Assembly: GCF_003951315.1 (NCBI RefSeq)
Contig: NZ_QLJH01000016.1
Location: 28,630-92,629, forward strand
From: Sphingomonas sp. S-NIH.Pt15_0812
GTDB lineage: Bacteria > Pseudomonadota > Alphaproteobacteria > Sphingomonadales > Sphingomonadaceae
Direction of reading: 5' to 3'
Length of the DNA stretch: 64,000 bases
Of the stretch, positions 33,610 through 40,290 are shown piece by piece. How positions within the stretch are numbered: the stretch's first letter is position 1; each line of letters starts with the position of its first letter. Below the pieces are notes generated by a model that was not told the origin of the DNA, did not search any database, and was given only the letters and a program-made list of their open reading frames with translations. The position numbers and the translations under genes are program-made.

Positions 33610-34950
33610 ATGCGCCTGCTCACGCCATTCTTAATCTCTGCCATGCTCGCAGTGCCGGTGTCGCCCGCCCTGGCGCAGACGCCCGACTGGGCCGCGGCGG
33701 TGAAGGCCGATTACGACCGTGATCTGGGCCAGATGTGGGACTGGTTCCACCGCAACCCCGAACTGTCGTTCCGCGAGGAGAAGACGGCGGCGCGGATGGC
33801 GACCGCGTTGCGCGCGGTGCCCGGCATGACGGTGACCGAGAAGGTCGGGCGGACCGGCGTGGTCGGCGTGCTGCGCAACGGCGAGGGCCCGGTGGTGCTG
33901 GTCCGCGCCGATATGGACGGTCTGCCGGTGGAGGAGAAGTCCGGCCTGCCCAATGCCTCCAAGGCGCGGCAGGTCGGGCTGGACGGCGTCGAATCGCCGG
34001 TCATGCATGCCTGCGGCCACGACACGCACATCACCGCGATGGTCGCGACCGCGCGCCGGCTGGCGGCGCTGAAGGCGCGGTGGAAGGGGACGGTGGTCTT
34101 CGTCGTCCAGCCCGCCGAGGAACGCGTCGGCGGCGCGGAGGCGCTGCTGAAGGACGGGCTCTACACTCGCTTCCCCAAGCCGCAATATGCGCTGGCCTTC
34201 CATGTCGATGCCGAGCGGGCGGCCGGGACCGTCTCCGCATCGGAGGGGATTCAATATTCCTCGTCCGATTCGGTCGACATCACCGTGCCCGGCATCGGCG
34301 CGCACGGGGCCAGCCCGCATATGGGCAAGGACCCGGTCTATATGGCGTCGCAGATCGTGATCGGCCTGCAAGGCATCATCAGTCGGGATCGCCAGCCGCT
34401 CGATCCCGGCGTCATCACCGTCGGCTCCTTCCATGCCGGGGCGAAGCACAACATCATCTCCGACCAGGCGGTGCTGCAGGTCACGGTGCGCGCCAATAAC
34501 GAGGGCGAGCGCACGGCGCTGCTCGACGGCATCCGCCGCGTCGCGCGTGGCGTCGGCGTGATGAACGGCATGGCGGCGGACAAGATGCCCGTTGTCACGG
34601 TCAGCGAGGGGACGCCGACCACGATCAACGATGCACCGCTGGCACGCCGGCTGAACGCGGTGATCGCGCGCACCCTGGGGGCGGACCATGTCGCCCCGTT
34701 CGCGCAAAAGGGCATGGGGGCGGAGGATTTCGCCTTCTACGTGCAGCCCGAAACCGGCGTGAAGGGCTATTATTTCTCGGTCGGCGGCACGCCCCGGGCG
34801 GCGATCGACGCGGCCCGCGCGGGCGGCCCGCCCATCGCCTCGCACCATTCCCCCTTGTTCAAGATCGCGCCCGAACCGGCGATCGTCACGGGCGCGGTGG
34901 CGATGACCGCGGCGGTGCTCGACCTGCTCGGGCCGACAAGCGCGGGTTGA
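33610..34950 (+). CDS. Exported M20-family metallohydrolase (amidohydrolase)
   Basis: 446 residues. A signal peptide 'RLLTPFLISAMLAVPVSPALAQ' sends it to the periplasm. The mature part is an M20D amidohydrolase (hippurate hydrolase/IAA-amino acid hydrolase type): metal ligands in 'MHACGHDTHI', catalytic Glu in 'VQPAEERVGGA', a lid domain around 'IGAHGASPHMGKDPV' and 'GAKHNIISDQA', and a last His in 'SHHSPLFK'. The substrate is likely an N-acyl amino acid or small peptide. The ATG at 33610 follows AAAAGGGGA, and the longer upstream frame is not coding. Confidence 0.9.
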   Translation: MRLLTPFLISAMLAVPVSPALAQTPDWAAAVKADYDRDLGQMWDWFHRNPELSFREEKTAARMATALRAVPGMTVTEKVGRTGVVGVLRNGEGPVVLVRADMDGLPVEEKSGLPNASKARQVGLDGVESPVMHACGHDTHITAMVATARRLAALKARWKGTVVFVVQPAEERVGGAEALLKDGLYTRFPKPQYALAFHVDAERAAGTVSASEGIQYSSSDSVDITVPGIGAHGASPHMGKDPVYMASQIVIGLQGIISRDRQPLDPGVITVGSFHAGAKHNIISDQAVLQVTVRANNEGERTALLDGIRRVARGVGVMNGMAADKMPVVTVSEGTPTTINDAPLARRLNAVIARTLGADHVAPFAQKGMGAEDFAFYVQPETGVKGYYFSVGGTPRAAIDAARAGGPPIASHHSPLFKIAPEPAIVTGAVAMTAAVLDLLGPTSAG

Positions 34951-35041
34951 GGCAGGCCAACAAGCGGTTCGGTTGAGCCGGGCGGCAGGTTGCGGTAACG
35001 GGGCGCGACGCGGTTGACGTGCCCCGTGCATGGCAATAGCC

Positions 35042-35054
35042 GCGAACCGTTCGC
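35042..35054. promoter_or_regulatory. Inverted repeat upstream of fpr
   Basis: GCGAACCGTTCGC is a 13-bp dyad (6+1+6) ending 18 bp before the fpr ATG. TTGACG at 35014-35019 may be the -35 element, which would put the dyad just downstream of the promoter. A redox regulator could bind here; unproven. Confidence 0.4.
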
Positions 35055-35072
35055 AATTACTAAGGTCCCGCC

Positions 35073-35891
35073 ATGGAAACCGCCGTTCGCGCGCCCGCGA
35101 CGATTCCCGATCATGCCGCTTTTCAGACGGTTGCCGTCCGCTGGGTGAAGCATTGGAACGAGCATCTCTTTTCCTTCGCGGTCGACCGGCCGGACTCGTT
35201 CCGCTTCCGCTCGGGCGAGTTCGTGATGATCGGCCTGCCCGGCGACGCCGGCAAGCCGCTGATGCGCGCCTATTCGGTCGCCAGCCCGGCCTGGTCGGAG
35301 GAACTGGAGTTCCTGTCGATCAAGGTCGAGGACGGCCCGCTGACCTCGCGCCTCCAGCGGATCGACGTGGGCGACCAGCTCTATCTCGGCAAGAAGCCGA
35401 CCGGCACGCTGGTCTGCGACGCGCTGCTCGGCGGCAAGCGGTTGTTCATGCTGTCGACCGGCACCGGTCTCGCGCCCTTCCTCAGCCTGGCGCGCGATCC
35501 GGAAGTGTATCAGCGCTTCGAGCAGGTGGTGGCGGTACACAGCGTGCGCCGGGTCAGCGACCTCGCCTATCACGATGAACTGGCCGCGCAGCTGGCCGAC
35601 GATCCGCTGGTGGCCGACGAGGCCAGGGCGCAGTTCCACTATATCCCGACCGTGACGCGCGAGCCGTTCCGGACGCAGGGCCGGATCGACGCGCTGATCG
35701 CCGACGGCCGCCTGTTCCACCCACCGCTGGAGGGGCCGGCGCATCTCGATCCGGAGAATGACCGGGTGATGCTGTGCGGTTCGACCGACATGATCCGCCA
35801 GACGGCGGCGATGCTGGAGGGGCTGGGCTTCGTGGAGGGGTCGAACGCCAATCCCGGCAGCTTCGTGATCGAGCGCGCCTTCGTCGGCTAA
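35073..35891 (+). CDS. fpr: Ferredoxin--NADP+ reductase (Fpr family)
   Basis: 272 residues. A flavoenzyme that passes electrons between NADPH and ferredoxin or flavodoxin. The FAD domain has 'FRSGEFVMIGL' and 'LMRAYSVASPAW' (the RxYS flavin motif), and the NADP domain has 'MLSTGTGLAPFLSL' and 'DRVMLCGSTDMI'. It ends with the aromatic-poor tail 'SFVIERAFVG' typical of the bacterial subclass I enzymes. Likely roles are supply of reduced ferredoxin for Fe-S assembly and oxidative-stress defence. Confidence 0.94.
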   Translation: METAVRAPATIPDHAAFQTVAVRWVKHWNEHLFSFAVDRPDSFRFRSGEFVMIGLPGDAGKPLMRAYSVASPAWSEELEFLSIKVEDGPLTSRLQRIDVGDQLYLGKKPTGTLVCDALLGGKRLFMLSTGTGLAPFLSLARDPEVYQRFEQVVAVHSVRRVSDLAYHDELAAQLADDPLVADEARAQFHYIPTVTREPFRTQGRIDALIADGRLFHPPLEGPAHLDPENDRVMLCGSTDMIRQTAAMLEGLGFVEGSNANPGSFVIERAFVG

Positions 35892-35895
35892 GCGA

Positions 35896-36627
35896 TCAGC
35901 GGGCGGCCTCGACGGCGCGGCGCACCGCGTCGTCGAGCGCGGCCTGATGATGGTCGACATAATGGCCGCCGGGCAGCGCGACGATCCGTGCGTTGCGCTG
36001 GCGGAGCGTGCGGCAGGCGCTGTCCGTTTCATCGCGTCCGTAGATGCAGCCGAGCGGCGTCCAGTCGAGCCGGGGCAGCGTGTCGGCGGCCAGGCTGTCC
36101 GGCCGGGTCTCATAGAGCAGGCCGGTCGGGTCCGCGCGGAAATAGACGGTCGCGCCCGGCACGATCAGGATCACGCCCGCGACATGCGCGCGCAGATCGG
36201 CGGGGAGCGCGGCCAGCCCGGTCTGGAGCATGTCGGCACCATAGCTCTGCCCGATCAGGACGATGCGGCCGTTGCCGGTGAGCGCCAGCGCCCGTCGCAC
36301 CAACTGGGCGACGATCGCGTCCACCTCCGCCCGGCTGCGATGGAAGCGGAACAGCACGGGCGACCGGACCGCCACCACCTCGGTGCCATGCGCGGCCAGC
36401 ATCCGCGCCACCGCCGGACCCGCACCGAAATGCAGGCCCATGTCACCCGACATCAGCAGGGCTGCGACCGGCCGTCGCTGTCCCTCTGCCGGATAGACGC
36501 GGATCGGATCGCGGACCGCATAGCCGCCCGCCAGGAACAGGCCGCCCAGGCCGATCAGCACCACGGCCGCCACGACCAGGATGGATAGCCGGCGCCGGCG
36601 GGCACGGGACGGGCGGAATGGCGACAT
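35896..36627 (-). CDS. AcvB/VirJ-like periplasmic alpha/beta hydrolase
   Basis: 243 residues. A basic N-terminus ('RPSRARRRRLSI') and one membrane anchor (about 14-37) precede an alpha/beta hydrolase domain of the VirJ/AcvB type: 'LLMSGDMGLHFG', nucleophile elbow 'LIGQSYGADML', and 'LPGGHYVDHH' with the late His. In Agrobacterium AcvB is a hydrolase of lysyl-phosphatidylglycerol made by an MprF homolog. An mprF gene lies 4 kb away here, so the same role is likely. The start is ATG 36627, and the frame's extension to 36678 is doubtful. Whether it shares a transcript with the two-component genes is open, because a hairpin separates them. Confidence 0.8.
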   Translation of the reverse strand: MSPFRPSRARRRRLSILVVAAVVLIGLGGLFLAGGYAVRDPIRVYPAEGQRRPVAALLMSGDMGLHFGAGPAVARMLAAHGTEVVAVRSPVLFRFHRSRAEVDAIVAQLVRRALALTGNGRIVLIGQSYGADMLQTGLAALPADLRAHVAGVILIVPGATVYFRADPTGLLYETRPDSLAADTLPRLDWTPLGCIYGRDETDSACRTLRQRNARIVALPGGHYVDHHQAALDDAVRRAVEAAR

Positions 36628-36644
36628 GATCGTAACTCTCTCAG

Positions 36645-36688
36645 CGGCGGACGGGCGTTTGTGGCGGGCAACAGCCATCCGTCCGCCG
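36645..36688 (-). terminator. Hairpin between the histidine kinase and the AcvB/VirJ-like gene
   Basis: CGGCGGACGG (36645-36654) and CCGTCCGCCG (36679-36688) form a perfect 10-bp stem with a 24-nt loop. It lies between the kinase stop and the hydrolase start on the same strand, so it may reduce read-through. Confidence 0.5.
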
Positions 36689-36725
36689 TCCGCCAGATGA
36701 CGATTTGGTCAGGAACGCCGACGCA

Positions 36726-38078
36726 TCAGCCCCCCAGCGTCAGATGCGCGATCAGACCGGGACGATTGTCCCCCAGCGTCAGCGTGCCCTCATGCAGGTG
36801 CGCCACCGCCGCCGCCAGCGTCAGGCCCAGGCCCGCACCGCTCTCGCTGCGCGCGGCATCCAGCCGTCCGAAGCGCTTCATTGCCTCCGGACGGCGGTCG
36901 GCGGGAATGCCGGGGCCGTCGTCGACGACGCTGATCGCGACGCCACCCGCGACTCGCGTTGCCGTGACTTCCACCTGTCCGTCGCCATATTTCAGCGCAT
37001 TGTCGACCAGATTGGCGAGCGCCTGGCCGAGGATCTCGCGATGCGCGACGATCGGCAATGTCGCCGGCACCGTCGCCGACACGGTCATGCCGCGATCCTC
37101 GGCCAGCGGCTCGAACATCTCGACCAGATCGCGGATCATCGTCGCCAGATCGATCGCGACAAAGGCTTCCCGGCCCAGCCCCGCCTCCGCGCGGGTGATG
37201 CGCAAGGCGGTGTCGAGCATCGCCAGCAGCCGGTCGCCTTCGTCCAGGGCACGGAGCACGGCGACGCGCGCGCCCTCGTCCTGGCTGGCGGCGAGCGCCC
37301 GTTCCAGTGTCGCGCGCAGGCGGGTGAGGGGGGAGCGCAGGTCGTGCGCCAGCCCATCGGTCGCGACCTTCAACTCGGTCATCAGCGTCGCGATCCGGTC
37401 CAGCATCGCATTGACCGAGACGGCGAGCGCCTCGAACGCGTCCCGGCTGCCGTCGAGCGCCACCCGCCGTGCCAGGTCGCCGGCCGCCACGGCCTCGGCG
37501 GTGGCGACGGTGCGGCCCAGCCGCGCCTCGATCATCCGCGCGGCCAGCCATGCGCCCAGGCCGGCCAGCGCGACCGCCATGGCCATCGCCACCGCCATCG
37601 CGTCCTCCATCACCCGGGCGAAGCGCAGCTCGCGCTCGATGACATGGCCGGTCAGCAGCCGCTCGCCATCGGGCAGGCGGCTGGCGACGACCCGCATCCG
37701 TTCCGGCGTGTCATGGCCGATGCGGAAGATCTCGATCGTCTCATGATCGTGCGCCAGCGACACGGTCGGCGGCCAGTCGGCGACATTGCCGGCGATCCGG
37801 CGGCCCGCCGCATCGGTCAGCAGCACCACGCCCTGCGGCACGCCGACCGTCGCCATCCGCACGTCGATCGCGCGCCGGACCGCCGCGGGGCCGCCGCGGG
37901 CGTATTGGGCGCTGATCTGCCGGCGCAGCTTCTCGGCGATGATCTGCGCATCCTCGGCGATCTGCGCCTGGGTCAGGAAGCGGATCGTCGCGATCGTGGT
38001 CGCCGCGCCGATCAGCTGGCACGCGAAGACCAGCGCCGCGAAGCGCAGCGTGGTCGACCGGGCCAGGCGTCGTCTTAT
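36726..38078 (-). CDS. Sensor histidine kinase with apparent ATA start codon
   Basis: The frame encodes about 450 residues: an N-terminal membrane helix ('STTLRFAALVFACQLIGAAT'), a periplasmic domain, a second helix (about 160-182), a HAMP-like linker, the phosphoacceptor H245 in 'GLAHDLRSPLTRLR', and an HATPase domain with 'NLVDNALKYGDG' and 'DDGPGIP'. Between the upstream in-frame stop (38094-38096) and GTG 37862 there is no ATG, GTG or TTG. The first helix lies in that stretch. An ATA at 38076-38078 overlaps the response regulator's TAA as ATAA, exactly where an ATGA coupling would sit. Either ATA (or a CTG at 38064-38066) is used, or the gene is weakened by a G-to-A change, or the base is a sequencing error. 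Confidence 0.85.
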   Translation of the reverse strand: MRRRLARSTTLRFAALVFACQLIGAATTIATIRFLTQAQIAEDAQIIAEKLRRQISAQYARGGPAAVRRAIDVRMATVGVPQGVVLLTDAAGRRIAGNVADWPPTVSLAHDHETIEIFRIGHDTPERMRVVASRLPDGERLLTGHVIERELRFARVMEDAMAVAMAMAVALAGLGAWLAARMIEARLGRTVATAEAVAAGDLARRVALDGSRDAFEALAVSVNAMLDRIATLMTELKVATDGLAHDLRSPLTRLRATLERALAASQDEGARVAVLRALDEGDRLLAMLDTALRITRAEAGLGREAFVAIDLATMIRDLVEMFEPLAEDRGMTVSATVPATLPIVAHREILGQALANLVDNALKYGDGQVEVTATRVAGGVAISVVDDGPGIPADRRPEAMKRFGRLDAARSESGAGLGLTLAAAVAHLHEGTLTLGDNRPGLIAHLTLGG

Positions 38079-38761
38079 CGCTCCGTCCCCAGCTTATAGC
38101 CCGATCCGCGCACGGTATGGAGCAGTGGCCGCGCGAACCCCTCGTCGATCTTCTTGCGCAAGCGGCTGATATGCACGTCGGTGACGTTGGTGCCGGGATC
38201 GAAATGGTAATCCCACACCCCCTCCAGCAACATGGTGCGGGTGACGACCTGGTCGACATGCTGGAGCATGAATTCGAGCAGGCGATATTCGCGCGGTTGC
38301 AGGTCGATCGGCTTGCCGGCCCGCTTCACCCGGTGGGCGAGCAGGTCCATCTCCAGATCGTCGCATACCAGCCGCGTCTCCACCGCCGGGCCGGCGACGC
38401 CGCGCCGGATCAGCAGCCGCACGCGGGCCAGCAGTTCGGCGAAGACGAACGGCTTGGTGAGGTAATCGTCTGAGCCGGAGGTGAGGCCCGATACCCGGTC
38501 CTCGGGCGAGCTCATCGCCGACAGGATCATCATCGGCGTCGCGATGCCGGCGGCGCGGACGGCGGCGAGCACCGCCATGCCGTCCATGCCCGGCAGCATC
38601 CGGTCCAGTATGATGCAGTCGTAACTGCCGTCGGTGGCGTGGAACAGGCCGTCGCGGCCATTGGCGGCGCGGTCGACCAGAAATCCCTCTTCGCGAAGGC
38701 CGTTGGCGATATAGTCGGCGGTAGAGCTATCGTCCTCCACCAAGAGGATTCGGTTTGCCAC
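38075..38761 (-). CDS. OmpR/PhoB-family response regulator
   Basis: 228 residues. The receiver domain has the acidic pair 'LLVEDD', phospho-acceptor D53 ('DCIILDRMLPGMDG') and K103 ('DYLTKPF'). The winged-helix output domain has 'QPREYRLLEFML', 'VVTRTMLLEGVWDYHF' and 'VTDVHISRLRKKID'. The GTG at 38761 is preceded by GGAGAA and matches the normal N-terminus 'ANRILLVEDD'. It overlaps the PDZ gene by 35 nt upstream. Its TAA forms the ATAA overlap with the kinase frame. Paired with that kinase, it likely controls envelope genes. Confidence 0.94.
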   Translation of the reverse strand: MANRILLVEDDSSTADYIANGLREEGFLVDRAANGRDGLFHATDGSYDCIILDRMLPGMDGMAVLAAVRAAGIATPMMILSAMSSPEDRVSGLTSGSDDYLTKPFVFAELLARVRLLIRRGVAGPAVETRLVCDDLEMDLLAHRVKRAGKPIDLQPREYRLLEFMLQHVDQVVTRTMLLEGVWDYHFDPGTNVTDVHISRLRKKIDEGFARPLLHTVRGSGYKLGTER

Positions 38762-39128
38762 GCTGTTCTCCTGCCGGCGGCGATAGCAGGTGGATCGGCA
38801 GTTCGTCACCCCCGCGTCGTACACGTAACGAAATCGGGCCCGGATCGGCCAGATGATGCCGCAGGGCGCGCAGCGAGGGATGGTCCAGGCCGTCGATCGC
38901 GACCACCGCATCGCCGACGCGCATCCCGGCACGCTGCTCGATTCCGCCGGTGCGCAGGCTGGTCACGACCGGTTCGGGCCCGTCCGGCTCGTCGAGCATC
39001 GCGAAGGTCGCATCCTGCTGCCGGGTCCGCATCGGCAGGTCGAGCGGCCCCGACAGGACCAGCGCGGCGGTGACCGTCGCGCCCGCCAGTCCGGTCATCG
39101 AGGCAAGGGCCCAGGGCGGCCGGATCAC
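38727..39128 (-). CDS. Small membrane-anchored PDZ-domain protein
   Basis: 133 residues. An N-terminal membrane segment ('WALASMTGLAGATVTAALVL') is followed by a PDZ domain in the periplasm: 'TSLRTGGIEQRAGMRVGDAVVAIDG' (in part 'QRAGMRVGDAVVAIDG'), then 'ISLRVRRGGDELPIHLL'. No protease domain. It starts at GTG 39128, overlapping the DUF1003 stop (GTGA), and its end overlaps the regulator start. Being fixed in the two-component operon, it may sense misfolded or mislocalised envelope proteins for the kinase; this is inference. Confidence 0.8.
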   Translation of the reverse strand: MIRPPWALASMTGLAGATVTAALVLSGPLDLPMRTRQQDATFAMLDEPDGPEPVVTSLRTGGIEQRAGMRVGDAVVAIDGLDHPSLRALRHHLADPGPISLRVRRGGDELPIHLLSPPAGEQRGKPNPLGGGR

Positions 39129-39655
39129 GATCGTTGCTCCACGGCTGCGATCAGCCGGTCCAGCCGCTCGGCGATCGCCACGTCCAGCTTCTCGTGCAGG
39201 CGCAGGATCTCCAGTTCGGTGCGCAGATTGACCTCATAGTCCAGGCTGGCGGCCAGCCGGTCCTTCGCCGCCTGCCGGTTCTGGCTCATCATGATCACCG
39301 GCGCCTGGATCGCCGCCAGCGTCGAGAGCATCAGGTTGAGGAAGATATAGGGATAGGGGTCGAAGCTCAGCCCCCAGTGCGACAGCACGTCGCTGTTCAG
39401 CAGCATCCAGCCGAGCAGCACCACCGTGAAGGCGATGATGAAGCCCCAGCTGCCGCCGATCGCCGCCACCCGGTCGGCGAGCCGATCGCCCAGGGTCGCC
39501 CGCTCGTCCGCCACGTCCGCCGCATCGCGGGAGATCGGCAGCCGTTCCTGCATCCGGTCGAGCACATGCTCCTCCTCCGGGTCCAGCGGGCGGCTGTGAC
39601 GGCCGAGCAGATGCAGGAAGCCCGATGGGCGGCTGGCGGGCGGATGGGCGGGCAT
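39125..39655 (-). CDS. DUF1003 membrane protein
   Basis: 176 residues with two membrane helices (about 68-87, 'GFIIAFTVVLLGWMLLN', and 102-122) and the family signature 'FLNLMLSTLAAIQAPVIMMSQNRQ' (in part 'LAAIQAPVIMMSQNRQ'). Long soluble N- and C-terminal parts are helical and charged. Function of DUF1003 is unknown. It is the first gene of the DUF1003, PDZ, regulator, kinase operon, with a 16-bp palindrome about 70 bp upstream. Confidence 0.92.
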   Translation of the reverse strand: MPAHPPASRPSGFLHLLGRHSRPLDPEEEHVLDRMQERLPISRDAADVADERATLGDRLADRVAAIGGSWGFIIAFTVVLLGWMLLNSDVLSHWGLSFDPYPYIFLNLMLSTLAAIQAPVIMMSQNRQAAKDRLAASLDYEVNLRTELEILRLHEKLDVAIAERLDRLIAAVEQRS

Positions 39656-39724
39656 CGGCGGTCCTCAAGATCCTTTCGTCTCGTGCTTGTGCCGCATCGC
39701 GGCTGGTAGGCGGGTGGAAGCGGG

Positions 39725-39740
39725 ATGACCGATCGGTCAT
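39725..39740. promoter_or_regulatory. 16-bp perfect palindrome in the divergent DUF1003/DUF2147 region
   Basis: ATGACCGATCGGTCAT is fully symmetric and of the kind bound by TetR-type repressors. It lies 70 bp before the DUF1003 gene and 119 bp before the DUF2147-mprF unit, so it could control both directions. About one such palindrome is expected by chance in this much DNA, so its position is the main argument. Confidence 0.45.
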
Positions 39741-39858
39741 ATTGCGCGGACGCCGGCCCTCCGCCTTGCGCCAGATTACGGAAAGTTCAGTTTCCCCCCA
39801 GCCGGCCGCCACCGGCCCGCGCCTAGTTCCATCGGATGAAGAGGGCGGGACAACCGAT

Positions 39859-40290
39859 ATGATCAGGCGATTGGCGGGGATGGCGGCGGCGATGGTGATC
39901 GGCACCACGCCTCTGGTCGCCGAGCCCCAGGCCACCGGTTCGGTGGTGGAGGGCTTGTGGATCAACCCGACCAGCAGCGTCGCGGTGCGGACCGGGGCGT
40001 GCAACGACCATCTTTGCGGCTGGATCGTCTGGGCCGATCGCGGCGCGGCGGCGGATGCGCGGAGCGGCGGCGTCGCGTCGCTGGTCGGCACGGAACTGCT
40101 GGTGGACTACGCCGCGCGCGGCGACGGCAGCTGGGCCGGCACCGTGTTCGTGCCCGACATGGGCCGCCGCTTCTCCTCGACGCTGGTGCCGCTCGGTCGC
40201 AATGCGATGCGGGTGAAGGGCTGCGTGGTCGGGGGGCTGCTCTGCAAGGCGCAGGTCTGGCAGCGGATCGAGCATCTGCCCCATGAGTGA
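39859..40290 (+). CDS. DUF2147 exported protein
   Basis: 143 residues. A signal peptide ('RRLAGMAAAMVIGTTPLVAEP') precedes a lipocalin-like DUF2147 domain: 'VVEGLWINPTSSVAVRTGAC', 'CGWIVWADRG' and 'MRVKGCVVGGLLCKAQVWQRI'. Such small periplasmic beta-barrel proteins have no established role. It overlaps mprF by 8 nt, which suggests that the two are coexpressed and possibly work on the same lipid or membrane surface. Confidence 0.85.
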   Translation: MIRRLAGMAAAMVIGTTPLVAEPQATGSVVEGLWINPTSSVAVRTGACNDHLCGWIVWADRGAAADARSGGVASLVGTELLVDYAARGDGSWAGTVFVPDMGRRFSSTLVPLGRNAMRVKGCVVGGLLCKAQVWQRIEHLPHE

